From Acidimicrobiaceae bacterium (GTDB lineage Bacteria > Actinomycetota > Acidimicrobiia > Acidimicrobiales > Aldehydirespiratoraceae), in the NCBI GenBank assembly GCA_026706815.1, contig JAPOYA010000014.1, positions 1-36,109 of the forward strand: DNA of 36,109 bases, read 5' to 3'. Below, piece after piece: positions 7,112 through 16,208 of the stretch. Within the stretch, counting starts at the first letter, position 1. The number at the start of each line of letters is the position of its first letter. Below the pieces are notes generated by a model that saw only the letters and a list, made by a program, of their open reading frames with translations, was not told where the DNA came from and did not search any database. The translations under genes and the position numbers were made by a program.

Positions 7112-7432
7112 CTAAGGGGCCGAGCGGATAGGCGGGTTGTGTGGGGTTGTATCGGTTCCGCAGTCGATGAGCTTGGCGGTGATCAATATGGTGACGGCGA
7201 GGCGCAGGGCGGCGTGGCGGCAGTCGGTTCTGCGGTCGGTGTTGCGGCGGAGTTGCCCGTAGTTCGACAGCCGGGAGTTGGCGGACTCGACGATCCAGCG
7301 CTTGCCCAGCGGTTCGGTTCTGGGCCGGCCCCGGGCGTGGCCGGGCGGGCGTTTGGGTGTGCGCACGATGTCGTCGATGCCCCAGCGTCGGCAGGTCTTG
7401 GCCACGGGGTCGCCGGCGTAGCCGCGGTCTAA
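7112..7432 (-). pseudogene. IS5-like transposase, C-terminal remnant
   Basis: About 106 residues of a DDE transposase tail are readable: LDRGYAGDPVAKTCRRWGID, then PGHARGRPRTEPLGKRWIVE with the catalytic-type glutamate of the C-terminal DDE half, SANSRLSNYGQLRRNTDRRT and AALRLAVTILITAKLID. This matches the ending of IS5-group transposases. The N-terminal half is missing: upstream of about 7432 the same frame runs as nonsense over the coxE gene. The remnant ends at a stop at 7112, just 19 bases before the small xdhC start. It is therefore a dead fragment left between coxE and xdhC. I could not define terminal inverted repeats. Confidence 0.8.
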
Positions 7433-8553
7433 CGCCCATCCGGGCCACCGAGCACAAGCTTGGCGAGCTCGCGCAGCGAGTCGAGGCAGTGACCTTCGAC
7501 AAAGTCGTCCACAAAGGGCAACGCCGCCGCCATCGCCCGGGCCAAAGGGGCATATCCCGGCGAGGCCTTCAAGGGATTGACCCAGACCACCCGGTGGGCG
7601 ACACGCGCGAGGCGCTGCATCTGGATTTCCATCTCTTGGGGCTCGCCGCGGTCCCAGCCATCGGAGAGGATCACGACCGTGGCTCCCCGCGCCATCCCCC
7701 GACAACCCCACTCATCATTGAAGCGGCCCAGGCCATCGCCGAGGCGGGTACCGCCGGACCAGTCTTTCACCGCCAGCGCGGCAGCTCGCAGTGCCCGATC
7801 CGGGTCTCTCTGCGACAGCTCGCGGGTGAGCCGCGTCAGCCGCGTGCCCAACGCGAACGCCTCCACCCGCGCCCGACTCGCCACCGAGGCATGCACGAAG
7901 CCGATGAGGGCCCGCGCGTAAGGCTCCATCGAGCCCGACACGTCAAGCAGCAACACCAGGCGCCGCGGCTGGTTGCCCGGAACGGCGCGGGCGATCTCGG
8001 CCGGCTCACCCCCGGATCGCAGGGCCTGTCGCACCGTGCGCCGTATGTCGAGAGCGCCGCGCGCTCTGCGGCTGTGGACACGTCGACGACTCCGCCGACA
8101 CGGCCCCATGAACAAGATCTCCTCCATCAGCCGCCGTGACTCGGCGAGTTCCTCGTCTGAGCAATCGGCAAAGTCTTTTCGGGCCAGCGTCTCCGTGGTG
8201 CTGTAACGCACTGTGATGCTGTCGTCGTCGGCGTTGCCGTCTTCGTCGGGGCCGTCAGTCGGGATCTGTTCCGGGTCGTCGAGCGCCAACACGACCGGCA
8301 ACGACTCTTGTGGGGGACGCCGAGCCAGTCCCGAGTCGACGCCGCACCAGTACGCGGCGAACAGGCCGTTGAACACTTCAATGTCCTCAGGCCGGTGTAG
8401 CAACACGGCCCGGGCCGTCCAATACACCTCGTCCGGGTTGCCGAGATCAATCTCCGCGAGTGCCTCGGCGAACAAACGCGAAGATCCCAACGAGACGCCA
8501 ATGCCGCCGCGGCGCACCGATTCCACGAACCCGACTGCCGCGGCAACAGTCAT
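7429..8553 (-). CDS. coxE: CoxE-like VWA-domain protein
   Basis: A 374-residue protein of the CoxE type, which works with the MoxR-type ATPase CoxD in maturing the active site of CO-dehydrogenase-like enzymes. The N-terminal half is helical (residues 1-160), followed by a basic stretch (RRSRRRVHSRRARG). The VWA domain then shows an intact metal-ion-dependent adhesion site: DVSGSM near residue 203, the GGTRLG threonine, and LSDGWDRG. It lies 27 bases after coxD. The protein ends LAKLVLGGPDGR, and its TAG stop lies in bases that also belong to the transposase remnant (GTTAGACCGC), so the last few residues or the stop were probably set by the insertion. The core is intact, so function may be kept. 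Confidence 0.88.
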   Translation of the reverse strand: MTVAAAVGFVESVRRGGIGVSLGSSRLFAEALAEIDLGNPDEVYWTARAVLLHRPEDIEVFNGLFAAYWCGVDSGLARRPPQESLPVVLALDDPEQIPTDGPDEDGNADDDSITVRYSTTETLARKDFADCSDEELAESRRLMEEILFMGPCRRSRRRVHSRRARGALDIRRTVRQALRSGGEPAEIARAVPGNQPRRLVLLLDVSGSMEPYARALIGFVHASVASRARVEAFALGTRLTRLTRELSQRDPDRALRAAALAVKDWSGGTRLGDGLGRFNDEWGCRGMARGATVVILSDGWDRGEPQEMEIQMQRLARVAHRVVWVNPLKASPGYAPLARAMAAALPFVDDFVEGHCLDSLRELAKLVLGGPDGR

Positions 8554-8580
8554 CGGCGCGCCTCCATGGGAATCTGGGGA

Positions 8581-9501
8581 TCAATCCCGGGCTGCGGCGA
8601 GGAGCGCTTCAAGACCGTGGTCTTGGACCCGCTCCAGATCTTCGCGGTATTTCAGCAGCGTCGGAAACGTCGCCTCCACCTGTTCAACGGCAAGCTCGTC
8701 GGCGCCCAACAGGTCCAGCGCACGGGCCCAATCAATGGTTTCAGACACGCCCGGCGGCTTGTAGAGGCCGACCTGACGCACCGCCGCTGCCGCCGCCGCG
8801 ACCTGAGCGGCCAAACGCTCGCTGACCGAAGGGGCATGGAGCTTTATGATCTCGACCTCGCGAGCGACTTCGGGATGGGATACCCAGTGGTACAGACACC
8901 GTCGTTTCAAGGCGTCATGCACGTCACGGGTCCGGTTCGAGGTGACGATCACCACCGGCGGGTCAACAGCTGAGAAAGTCCCGATCTCCGGGATTGTGAT
9001 CGAATAGTCGGCCAACACCTCGAGCAGGAAAGCCTCGAACTCGTCGTCGGCGCGATCCACTTCGTCGATCAGCAGCACCGGCGGCGGACCGGAATCGTGG
9101 GCGATGGCTTCGAGCAGGGGACGGCGCACTAAAAACCGCTCGTCGTACAGTTCATCGGCAAGAGCCTCGGATTCGCTGATTCCGGCCGCGCCGGTGGCCT
9201 CCGCGGTGCGCAGATACAGCAGCTGGCGGGCGTAGTCCCATTCATAGACAGCTTGGCCGACGTCAATGCCCTCATAGCACTGGATCCGCAACAGCGGCCC
9301 GCCGATCCAGTCGGCGAGCACTCGAGCGACTTCCGTCTTGCCCACTCCGGGCTCTCCCTCGAGCAGCAGCGGTCGGCGCAGACGCAACGCCAGATAGACG
9401 GCCGTAGCGAGTCCGTCATCGGGGAGATAGCGATTCCCGCGCAGAGCGTCGCTTACCTGCGCCACCGATGAGACGCTGCGGGGATCGTGGCTTTCGGCCA
9501 T
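8581..9501 (-). CDS. coxD: MoxR-type AAA+ ATPase, CoxD-like
   Basis: A 306-residue AAA+ protein of the MoxR family. Walker A is LEGEPGVGKTEVA (near residues 47-59), Walker B is VLLIDEVDRADDEFEAFL (near 146-163), sensor 1 is IVTSNRTRDVHDALKRRCLY (near 189-208), and the lid follows (SETIDWARAL near 258). In cox clusters CoxD acts with the VWA protein CoxE to install the sulfur/copper part of the active site in CoxL-type subunits; for form II-like enzymes the exact job is unknown. The start ATG at 9501 has GGAGG eight bases upstream, so unlike many genes here it is led by a ribosome-binding site. It lies 294 bases downstream of coxL. Confidence 0.92.
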   Translation of the reverse strand: MAESHDPRSVSSVAQVSDALRGNRYLPDDGLATAVYLALRLRRPLLLEGEPGVGKTEVARVLADWIGGPLLRIQCYEGIDVGQAVYEWDYARQLLYLRTAEATGAAGISESEALADELYDERFLVRRPLLEAIAHDSGPPPVLLIDEVDRADDEFEAFLLEVLADYSITIPEIGTFSAVDPPVVIVTSNRTRDVHDALKRRCLYHWVSHPEVAREVEIIKLHAPSVSERLAAQVAAAAAAVRQVGLYKPPGVSETIDWARALDLLGADELAVEQVEATFPTLLKYREDLERVQDHGLEALLAAARD

Positions 9502-9526
9502 CTATCGGACCTCCGGGCCTCCGAAC

Positions 9527-9564
9527 GGCTGACGCTGTCAATGTAGGCTGACGCTGTCAATGTA
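9527..9564. repeat. 19-base perfect tandem repeat, two copies
   Basis: GGCTGACGCTGTCAATGTA occurs at 9527-9545 and again at 9546-9564, just upstream of the coxD ribosome-binding site. Confidence 0.9.
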
Positions 9565-9715
9565 GTCAGCGCAGCCAACGCCCAATGCTACTCAGCGCTA
9601 CTCAGCGACATGCGCTCAGCGTGTTCGACGGATCAGTTCGGCTCGGGCCCAGGCACCGAAGACAGCCGACCCGCAGGCGATCACCGACGAACCCGGCTAT
9701 GTGCCGGCCCAGGCC

Positions 9716-9742
9716 CTCGGCTTCCTCGGCTTCCTCGGCTTC
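9716..9742. repeat. 9-base tandem repeat, three copies
   Basis: CTCGGCTTC is repeated three times without interruption, 53 bases after the coxL stop in the direction of transcription. Confidence 0.85.
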
Positions 9743-9795
9743 CACAGGTTCCACGGCGACCCCTCATCGGGGTTCGCCACCGCTGGCCAGGACAG

Positions 9796-12081
9796 TCACG
9801 AACCGGACCCGGAGATGGCCGACCAGACCTTTTGCGGTGACAGGGGAATGTCGATGTGTCTCACACCGAGGTGACTCAGAGCATCAACAACCGCGCTCTG
9901 CACAGCCGGGGTCGACCCGATCGCCCCGGACTCGCCGATGCCTTTCGCCCCGAGGGGATTGTTCGGGGTGGGCGTCTCCATCGGCACAAGCTCGAACGGC
10001 GGCAGCTCCGCAGCGGAGATGATCGAGTAGTCCGCGAAGTTGCTTGTCACCGGGTTGCCGTCCTCGTCGAAGCGGATCTCTTCAAGGAGCGCTTGGGCGA
10101 CTCCCTGCGCCATTCCCCCGTGTCGCTGGCCCTCGACGATCATCGGATTGATCAACGTGCCCGCGTCGTCGACGCTGACCAAGCGCTTGAGCTCAACTTC
10201 CCCGGTCTCAGTGTCGACCTCGACAACCGCGACGTGTGTGCCGAATGGGTACGTGCATTTGGCGTTGAAGTCGGCGTCGGCGACAAGCTGCCCGTCACTC
10301 GCCGCGGCGGCCACTTCCGCCCATGTCCTGGCCACTGCCGGAGTGCCCGAGACATGGAACACGCCCGAGTCCGTGTCGAGCACGACGTCTTCAACCGCGG
10401 CCTCCAACAGCTCAGCCGCGATCTCTCTGGCAGCATCAGCAACGGTTTCCGCCGCGTTCAGCACCGCCGAACCCCCTAGCTGGGTCGAGCGGCTCGCCAG
10501 GGTGCCCTCGCCGCGTTCGACTCTGTCGGTGTCTCCCTGGATCACCTCGATGTCGGAGATATCGAGGCCGAGTTTCTCTGCGGCGATCATGGCGAAGGTC
10601 GTGGCATGTCCCTGGCCGTGCGACAGAGCACCCGAGTAGACGCGGGCCCTGCCCTCCGGGGTGATCTCGACCTTGCCGAATTCGTTGCCCCCCGGTGCCG
10701 GCCCAGCGGTTATCTCGACATAGTTGGCAACGCCGATACCGATCTGGACCGGGTCGGCTGAGGCACGACGAGCAGCCTGCTCTGACCGCAGCCGTGCATA
10801 GTCTGCCGCCTCCAAGGCCTTGTCCAGCGCCGCTTCGTAGTCACCGGAGTCGTACTCACTGCCCGCCGCGGTGGTCACAGGAAAAGCATCCGCCGCGATG
10901 AGGTTCCTGCGCCGGAGCTCGATCGGGTCGATCCCGGTCCGGGCCGCGAAAAGGTCGAACATCCGCTCAATCGTCAACGTCGCCTCGGGGCGGCCGGCGC
11001 CCCTGAAGGCCTCGGTCGGCACTGCGTTGGTGATGATCGATCGTGCCTGGGTCTCGATGTTCGCGATGTCGTAGGTCCCCGGGGCCATCGGCAGCGTGAA
11101 GAAGGGCAGAAATGCGCCGACACGGGTATAAGCGCCGGCGTCCATCAGCACATCGAGTCTGTAGTGGGTGACATCGCCGTCTCGGGTACCGCCAATAGCA
11201 GCGTGATGAACCTGGGCTCTTCCCGGACCGGCCGCGATCATGTTCTCTGTGCGTGTTTCGAGCCATCGAACCGGGCGCCCCGCTAGACGTGAGAGATGTG
11301 GGATGAGCACATCCTCAGGGGTGGGCGCCACCTTGGCCCCGAAACCGCCGCCGACATCGGATGTGATCACATGCACGTCTTCAGAAGCCAGTCCATACAT
11401 CCGGACGAGCGTCTCCTTGACGCGGTGCGGCGCCTGGGTCGACAAGAACATCGACAGCCGGTCATCGGTCCAGGAAGCCGCAGCCGAGCGGACCTCAAGG
11501 GGAGCGGCGGACATGCGGGGATGAACAACACGTTGTCTTACGACCACCTCACAATCGGCGAAGAGGGAATCGTCACTGATCCCCGTCGCCATCCCCAGAT
11601 CCGAGAAGGTGAGAGCCGTGTTGGTTCCATGGCCTTCATGCACGACGACCGTGTCCGCGGCCGCTTCTTCGAGGTCAGTGACCGCGTCGAGCGGATCGAT
11701 ATCGACGAATACCATGTCGGCCGCGTCCTGGCCCTGCGAGCGGGCCTCGGAGAGGATCACCGCCACGGGCTCGCCGACGAAGCGCACACGATCACGGGCC
11801 AACACAGGGCGATTCAACAGATCGGGAGGGAACATCGGCGCGCTGCCGGGCAGAATCAGGTCCAGTTCCGCACCGGTGAGCACCAACACGACTCCGGGCA
11901 TGGCGCGGGCGCCGTCGGCGTCAATGTCGATGATCGTGCCGTTGGCAGCGAACGACCGAACGAAGGTTGCGTGCAGCGCGTCGTCAAGACGCGGGTCGTC
12001 CAGATCAGCGGTGTAGGTCCCCCCGGTGGTGAGGAACAGCGGGTCCTCCTTGCGCAGAACCCTCGTCCCGATAATCGTCAT
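9796..12081 (-). CDS. coxL: CO-dehydrogenase-like large subunit (form II type, molybdopterin-binding)
   Basis: A 761-residue aldehyde oxidase/xanthine dehydrogenase-type large subunit that binds the molybdenum cofactor. It starts IGTRVLRKEDPLFLTTGGTY, has GGGFGAKVAP near residue 243 in the molybdopterin region, AFRGAGR in the active-site loop near 360, and GIGESGAIG near 719 carrying the catalytic glutamate. Form I CO dehydrogenases have AYxCSFR with an active-site Cys; form II have AYRGAGR. AFRGAGR therefore points to form II, whose physiological substrate is uncertain. The ATG at 12081 has a GGGAGG site upstream. The partner FAD (CoxM) and iron-sulfur (CoxS) subunits are absent here, while coxD, coxE, xdhC genes, mocA and coxG follow. 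The protein looks complete. Oxidation of CO, an aldehyde or an N-heterocycle are all possible. Confidence 0.9.
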   Translation of the reverse strand: MTIIGTRVLRKEDPLFLTTGGTYTADLDDPRLDDALHATFVRSFAANGTIIDIDADGARAMPGVVLVLTGAELDLILPGSAPMFPPDLLNRPVLARDRVRFVGEPVAVILSEARSQGQDAADMVFVDIDPLDAVTDLEEAAADTVVVHEGHGTNTALTFSDLGMATGISDDSLFADCEVVVRQRVVHPRMSAAPLEVRSAAASWTDDRLSMFLSTQAPHRVKETLVRMYGLASEDVHVITSDVGGGFGAKVAPTPEDVLIPHLSRLAGRPVRWLETRTENMIAAGPGRAQVHHAAIGGTRDGDVTHYRLDVLMDAGAYTRVGAFLPFFTLPMAPGTYDIANIETQARSIITNAVPTEAFRGAGRPEATLTIERMFDLFAARTGIDPIELRRRNLIAADAFPVTTAAGSEYDSGDYEAALDKALEAADYARLRSEQAARRASADPVQIGIGVANYVEITAGPAPGGNEFGKVEITPEGRARVYSGALSHGQGHATTFAMIAAEKLGLDISDIEVIQGDTDRVERGEGTLASRSTQLGGSAVLNAAETVADAAREIAAELLEAAVEDVVLDTDSGVFHVSGTPAVARTWAEVAAAASDGQLVADADFNAKCTYPFGTHVAVVEVDTETGEVELKRLVSVDDAGTLINPMIVEGQRHGGMAQGVAQALLEEIRFDEDGNPVTSNFADYSIISAAELPPFELVPMETPTPNNPLGAKGIGESGAIGSTPAVQSAVVDALSHLGVRHIDIPLSPQKVWSAISGSGS

Positions 12082-12095
12082 CTAACGCGCCTCCC

Positions 12096-12149
12096 GTCGC
12101 CTGGTCGAACAGTCGCCTGGTTGGATGGATACAGGCAAGATACAGGCAA
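12096..12149. repeat. Two pairs of short direct repeats between ftsB and coxL
   Basis: GTCGCCTGGT occurs twice, near 12096 and 12112, and GATACAGGCAA occurs twice in tandem at 12128-12149. They fill most of the 76-base gap upstream of coxL. Confidence 0.8.
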
Positions 12150-12157
12150 ATGAGAAG

Positions 12158-13890
<1,733 letters not shown>

Positions 13891-15267
13891 CTATCCCTCG
13901 GCTGAGCGGACCTGTTCCATGAAGCGGGCCGATGTGCCTCGCAGGGCTGTCTCGGGGTCGATGTCGAGGCCTCGTGCCAAGGCCACCGTCTCGAACAGAA
14001 TCTCTCCGACGCTCTCAAGGCCCGGGTCGGCGCCCGCGTTGTCGAGAGCGTCGCGAATGCCGTCGACACAGGCTCGGCCACGGTCGGCGCCCAAGCCGAC
14101 GCCCAAGCCGACGCCCTCGGATCGTTCTTGGACTTTGGCGGCCAACATCAGCGCCGGAAGCGTCATCGGCACGCCGTCCATCGCCGAGGCGCGGCCCTTC
14201 TCGTCGCGTTTGATCTCCTCCCATCTGCGCGCCATGTCGTCGGCGTCTTCGGGACCGCGCACACCGCCAGCCGCGCCGTCGCCGAAGACATGGGGATGAC
14301 GCGCCACCAACTTGTCGTACACGCTGCGGGCGACGTCGGCGACCGTGAACGACCCGCGTTCGGCGCCGAGTCGAGCGTGGAAGAAGATCTGGTAGAGCAG
14401 ATCCCCCAGTTCTTCGACAAGGTGCGCATCGAGGTCGGCCTCTATCTCGCCGTCATCCAGCTCAGATCTGGCGTCAAGGGCTTCGAGGGCTTCATAGGTT
14501 TCTTCGAGCAGGTGTTTGCGCAACGATCCATGGGTCTGGACTCGATCCCACGGGCAGCGCTCCCGCAGTTCGCGCACCAGCTCTTCGAACCGGGCGAATT
14601 CGGCCGCGACCGGAGTGCCAAGCTCGGGAATCCACAACGAGGTCAGATGGTCAGGCTCAACTTGTCTGTCAAGGTCATCCCAGGCGACTTCGAAAACAGC
14701 TTCGTCGGGCAGACCGAGGCGCTGCAGAACGACCACCGAATCAGGCCCGTCCTCCACCGAGAGCTTGATGTCGGACAGCACCCGGCGGCTATGACAATGC
14801 GCGACCAGAAGCGGTCCGGTCTGGCCCGCCGCGGCAAATGCGAAGTCCTGGCCGTCGACAAGGCGCGTCGCATCGGTCACCGGGTCGATCCCGAGGCGGG
14901 CCCAAGCAACGTCCAAGAACGACATTGCGGCCAGGATCTCGACCGCGACCCGACCTGAATCAGCCGCGTCCCGCAACAACTCCACGGTGCGCTCAAGCAC
15001 CAACGGGGAACCCGGCACGGCGTAAAGCAGATCGCTTTCGGCAGATTCGAGAATCAGGCGCTCGCTGATCGCCTCGTACACAGCCTCGTAGGCGTCCGCC
15101 TTCTCGTATTCGTCGTCGAAGGCAACAGCGTCGGGAAGCACCCGCGCCGCCGGGTGCACACGGGTGCGCAAAAAGCACCGCGGAGCGGCTTCGACAGCGG
15201 CGCGTGTCTGGACCGTCAGGAGCGACTCGTCCGCCGGGCCGAGACCGACGACAGTGACCGTTCCCAT
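13891..15267 (-). CDS. mazG: Tetrapyrrole-methylase-like domain fused to MazG nucleotide pyrophosphohydrolase (YabN type)
   Basis: A 458-residue protein. Residues 1-210 form a tetrapyrrole (SAM) methylase-like domain: GTVTVVGLGPADESLLTVQT, then DLLYAVPGSPLVLERTVELL. Residues 225-455 are MazG: CPWDRVQTHGSLRKHLLEET, the metal-binding EETYEAL, and EELGDLLYQIFFHA, followed by a second, weaker half (VQERSEGVG onward). MazG removes pyrophosphate from NTPs and cleans up aberrant nucleotides. The fusion resembles Bacillus YabN; the methylase part usually lacks a known substrate. The gene follows mfd and the SurA-like gene, as in M. tuberculosis where the MazG gene follows mfd. It starts eight bases after the SurA-like stop. 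GVGLGVGLGAD near residue 400 comes from a short duplication. Confidence 0.9.
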   Translation of the reverse strand: MGTVTVVGLGPADESLLTVQTRAAVEAAPRCFLRTRVHPAARVLPDAVAFDDEYEKADAYEAVYEAISERLILESAESDLLYAVPGSPLVLERTVELLRDAADSGRVAVEILAAMSFLDVAWARLGIDPVTDATRLVDGQDFAFAAAGQTGPLLVAHCHSRRVLSDIKLSVEDGPDSVVVLQRLGLPDEAVFEVAWDDLDRQVEPDHLTSLWIPELGTPVAAEFARFEELVRELRERCPWDRVQTHGSLRKHLLEETYEALEALDARSELDDGEIEADLDAHLVEELGDLLYQIFFHARLGAERGSFTVADVARSVYDKLVARHPHVFGDGAAGGVRGPEDADDMARRWEEIKRDEKGRASAMDGVPMTLPALMLAAKVQERSEGVGLGVGLGADRGRACVDGIRDALDNAGADPGLESVGEILFETVALARGLDIDPETALRGTSARFMEQVRSAEG

Positions 15268-15275
15268 GACCGGAC

Positions 15276-16196
15276 TCAGCTTTGCGAGGTATCGGCCCGG
15301 GTGATCGCGCCCGTCGTCGACGACTTGGACACGACCACTCCAGCGTTCGGGTCGAACACCCCGAACCGGGGGTCCACGCTGATGTCACGGTCGAACAACT
15401 CGGCCTGCAGCTGCTGGAGTTCGGCTCCGTGATTGTCAAGCACGAACGAGGTCAATTCGTCCGAAGTCATCTCCTGGTGTCGACCTCGCTCCAGCGGCCC
15501 GAAGCTCCGAACGCGGATCACATGCCAACCGAACTGGCTCTGCACCGGATCCGAGAGTCCAGCGCCGCCGACCGCCGCGGCGCCGTCGACGAACTCCGAC
15601 ACAAAGGCGGACGGCGCGACACAACCAAGGTCGCCGCCACTCGTCCCGCTGGGACCTATGGACACTTCCGCTGCCAGCGCGGCGAAGTCCTCCCCCGCGT
15701 CGAGGCGGGCGATAGCTGCGACCGCCTCGGCTTGTGTCTCAACGAGCAAGTGGCTCGAACAAAGAGCGGACACGTCTGAGATGGCGATCACATGGTCCGC
15801 GATCAGATGCGGAACCGCCCGGTAGCGCTGCTGGATCCGGCCGTACCGGGTATCGACCGCGGGCACGGTCGGATCCAGGGCCCGAGCCGACTCCTGTTCT
15901 TCCCGAGCAGAGTCAAGGTGCAAGCCGCTGAGCTCGGTCCCGCCCTGTTCGGCAAGGTCGATCCAACTCTCAAAGAGAATCCACTCGCCGACACGGAGCG
16001 CAGCCTCCTCCGAGGAGACGACCGAAGTGTTCTCGGTGCCGGTTCCCTCGAGGATCGCTTCAAAATCGTCTTCGCTGAGAGTCGCTCCGCCGACCGCGGC
16101 GACCGCGGTCTCACCGGCTGACCCACAAGCTGACGCGGCCAGGCTCAACGCCGCGAGCAGAGCACCGACAACAAGACGGGGTTGGATCGCGTTCAC
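15276..16196 (-). CDS. SurA-like peptidyl-prolyl isomerase lipoprotein
   Basis: A 306-residue exported lipoprotein. The signal peptide ends in a lipobox, LAASAC, with the acylated Cys at residue 24. The N-terminal part (residues 33-120) is helical and SurA/PrsA-like (GGATLSEDDFEAILEG). The parvulin/rotamase domain follows at about 140-245, with CSSHLLVETQAEAVAAIARL, the GGDLGCV segment and FGWHVIRVRSF. Such proteins help fold exported proteins outside the membrane. Start is a GTG at 16196, 12 bases after the mfd stop. It lies between mfd and mazG as part of a leftward operon; the place that lpqU takes after mazG in M. tuberculosis is not comparable. Substrates are unknown. Confidence 0.87.
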   Translation of the reverse strand: MNAIQPRLVVGALLAALSLAASACGSAGETAVAAVGGATLSEDDFEAILEGTGTENTSVVSSEEAALRVGEWILFESWIDLAEQGGTELSGLHLDSAREEQESARALDPTVPAVDTRYGRIQQRYRAVPHLIADHVIAISDVSALCSSHLLVETQAEAVAAIARLDAGEDFAALAAEVSIGPSGTSGGDLGCVAPSAFVSEFVDGAAAVGGAGLSDPVQSQFGWHVIRVRSFGPLERGRHQEMTSDELTSFVLDNHGAELQQLQAELFDRDISVDPRFGVFDPNAGVVVSKSSTTGAITRADTSQS

Positions 16197-16208
16197 AAGT
16201 CGTGCAGG

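Larger units (their letters stand above)
9502..9795. other. Gap between coxL and coxD with tandem repeats
   Basis: I see no convincing gene. The gap contains a 19-base perfect tandem (9527-9564), two copies of CTACTCAGCG near 9587-9606, and a 9-base unit repeated three times (9716-9742). It could hold a promoter for coxD-coxE, but no clear hexamer pair stands out. Confidence 0.5.

Noticed and set aside
9796..12081. Assignment as a true (form I) CO dehydrogenase
   Set aside because: The active-site loop reads AFRGAGR, not AYxCSFR, so CO oxidation is not supported by the key cysteine.
11296..12153. Plus-strand open frame of 285 codons opposite coxL
   Set aside because: It reads through coxL with His/Arg-rich translation and no recognisable fold.
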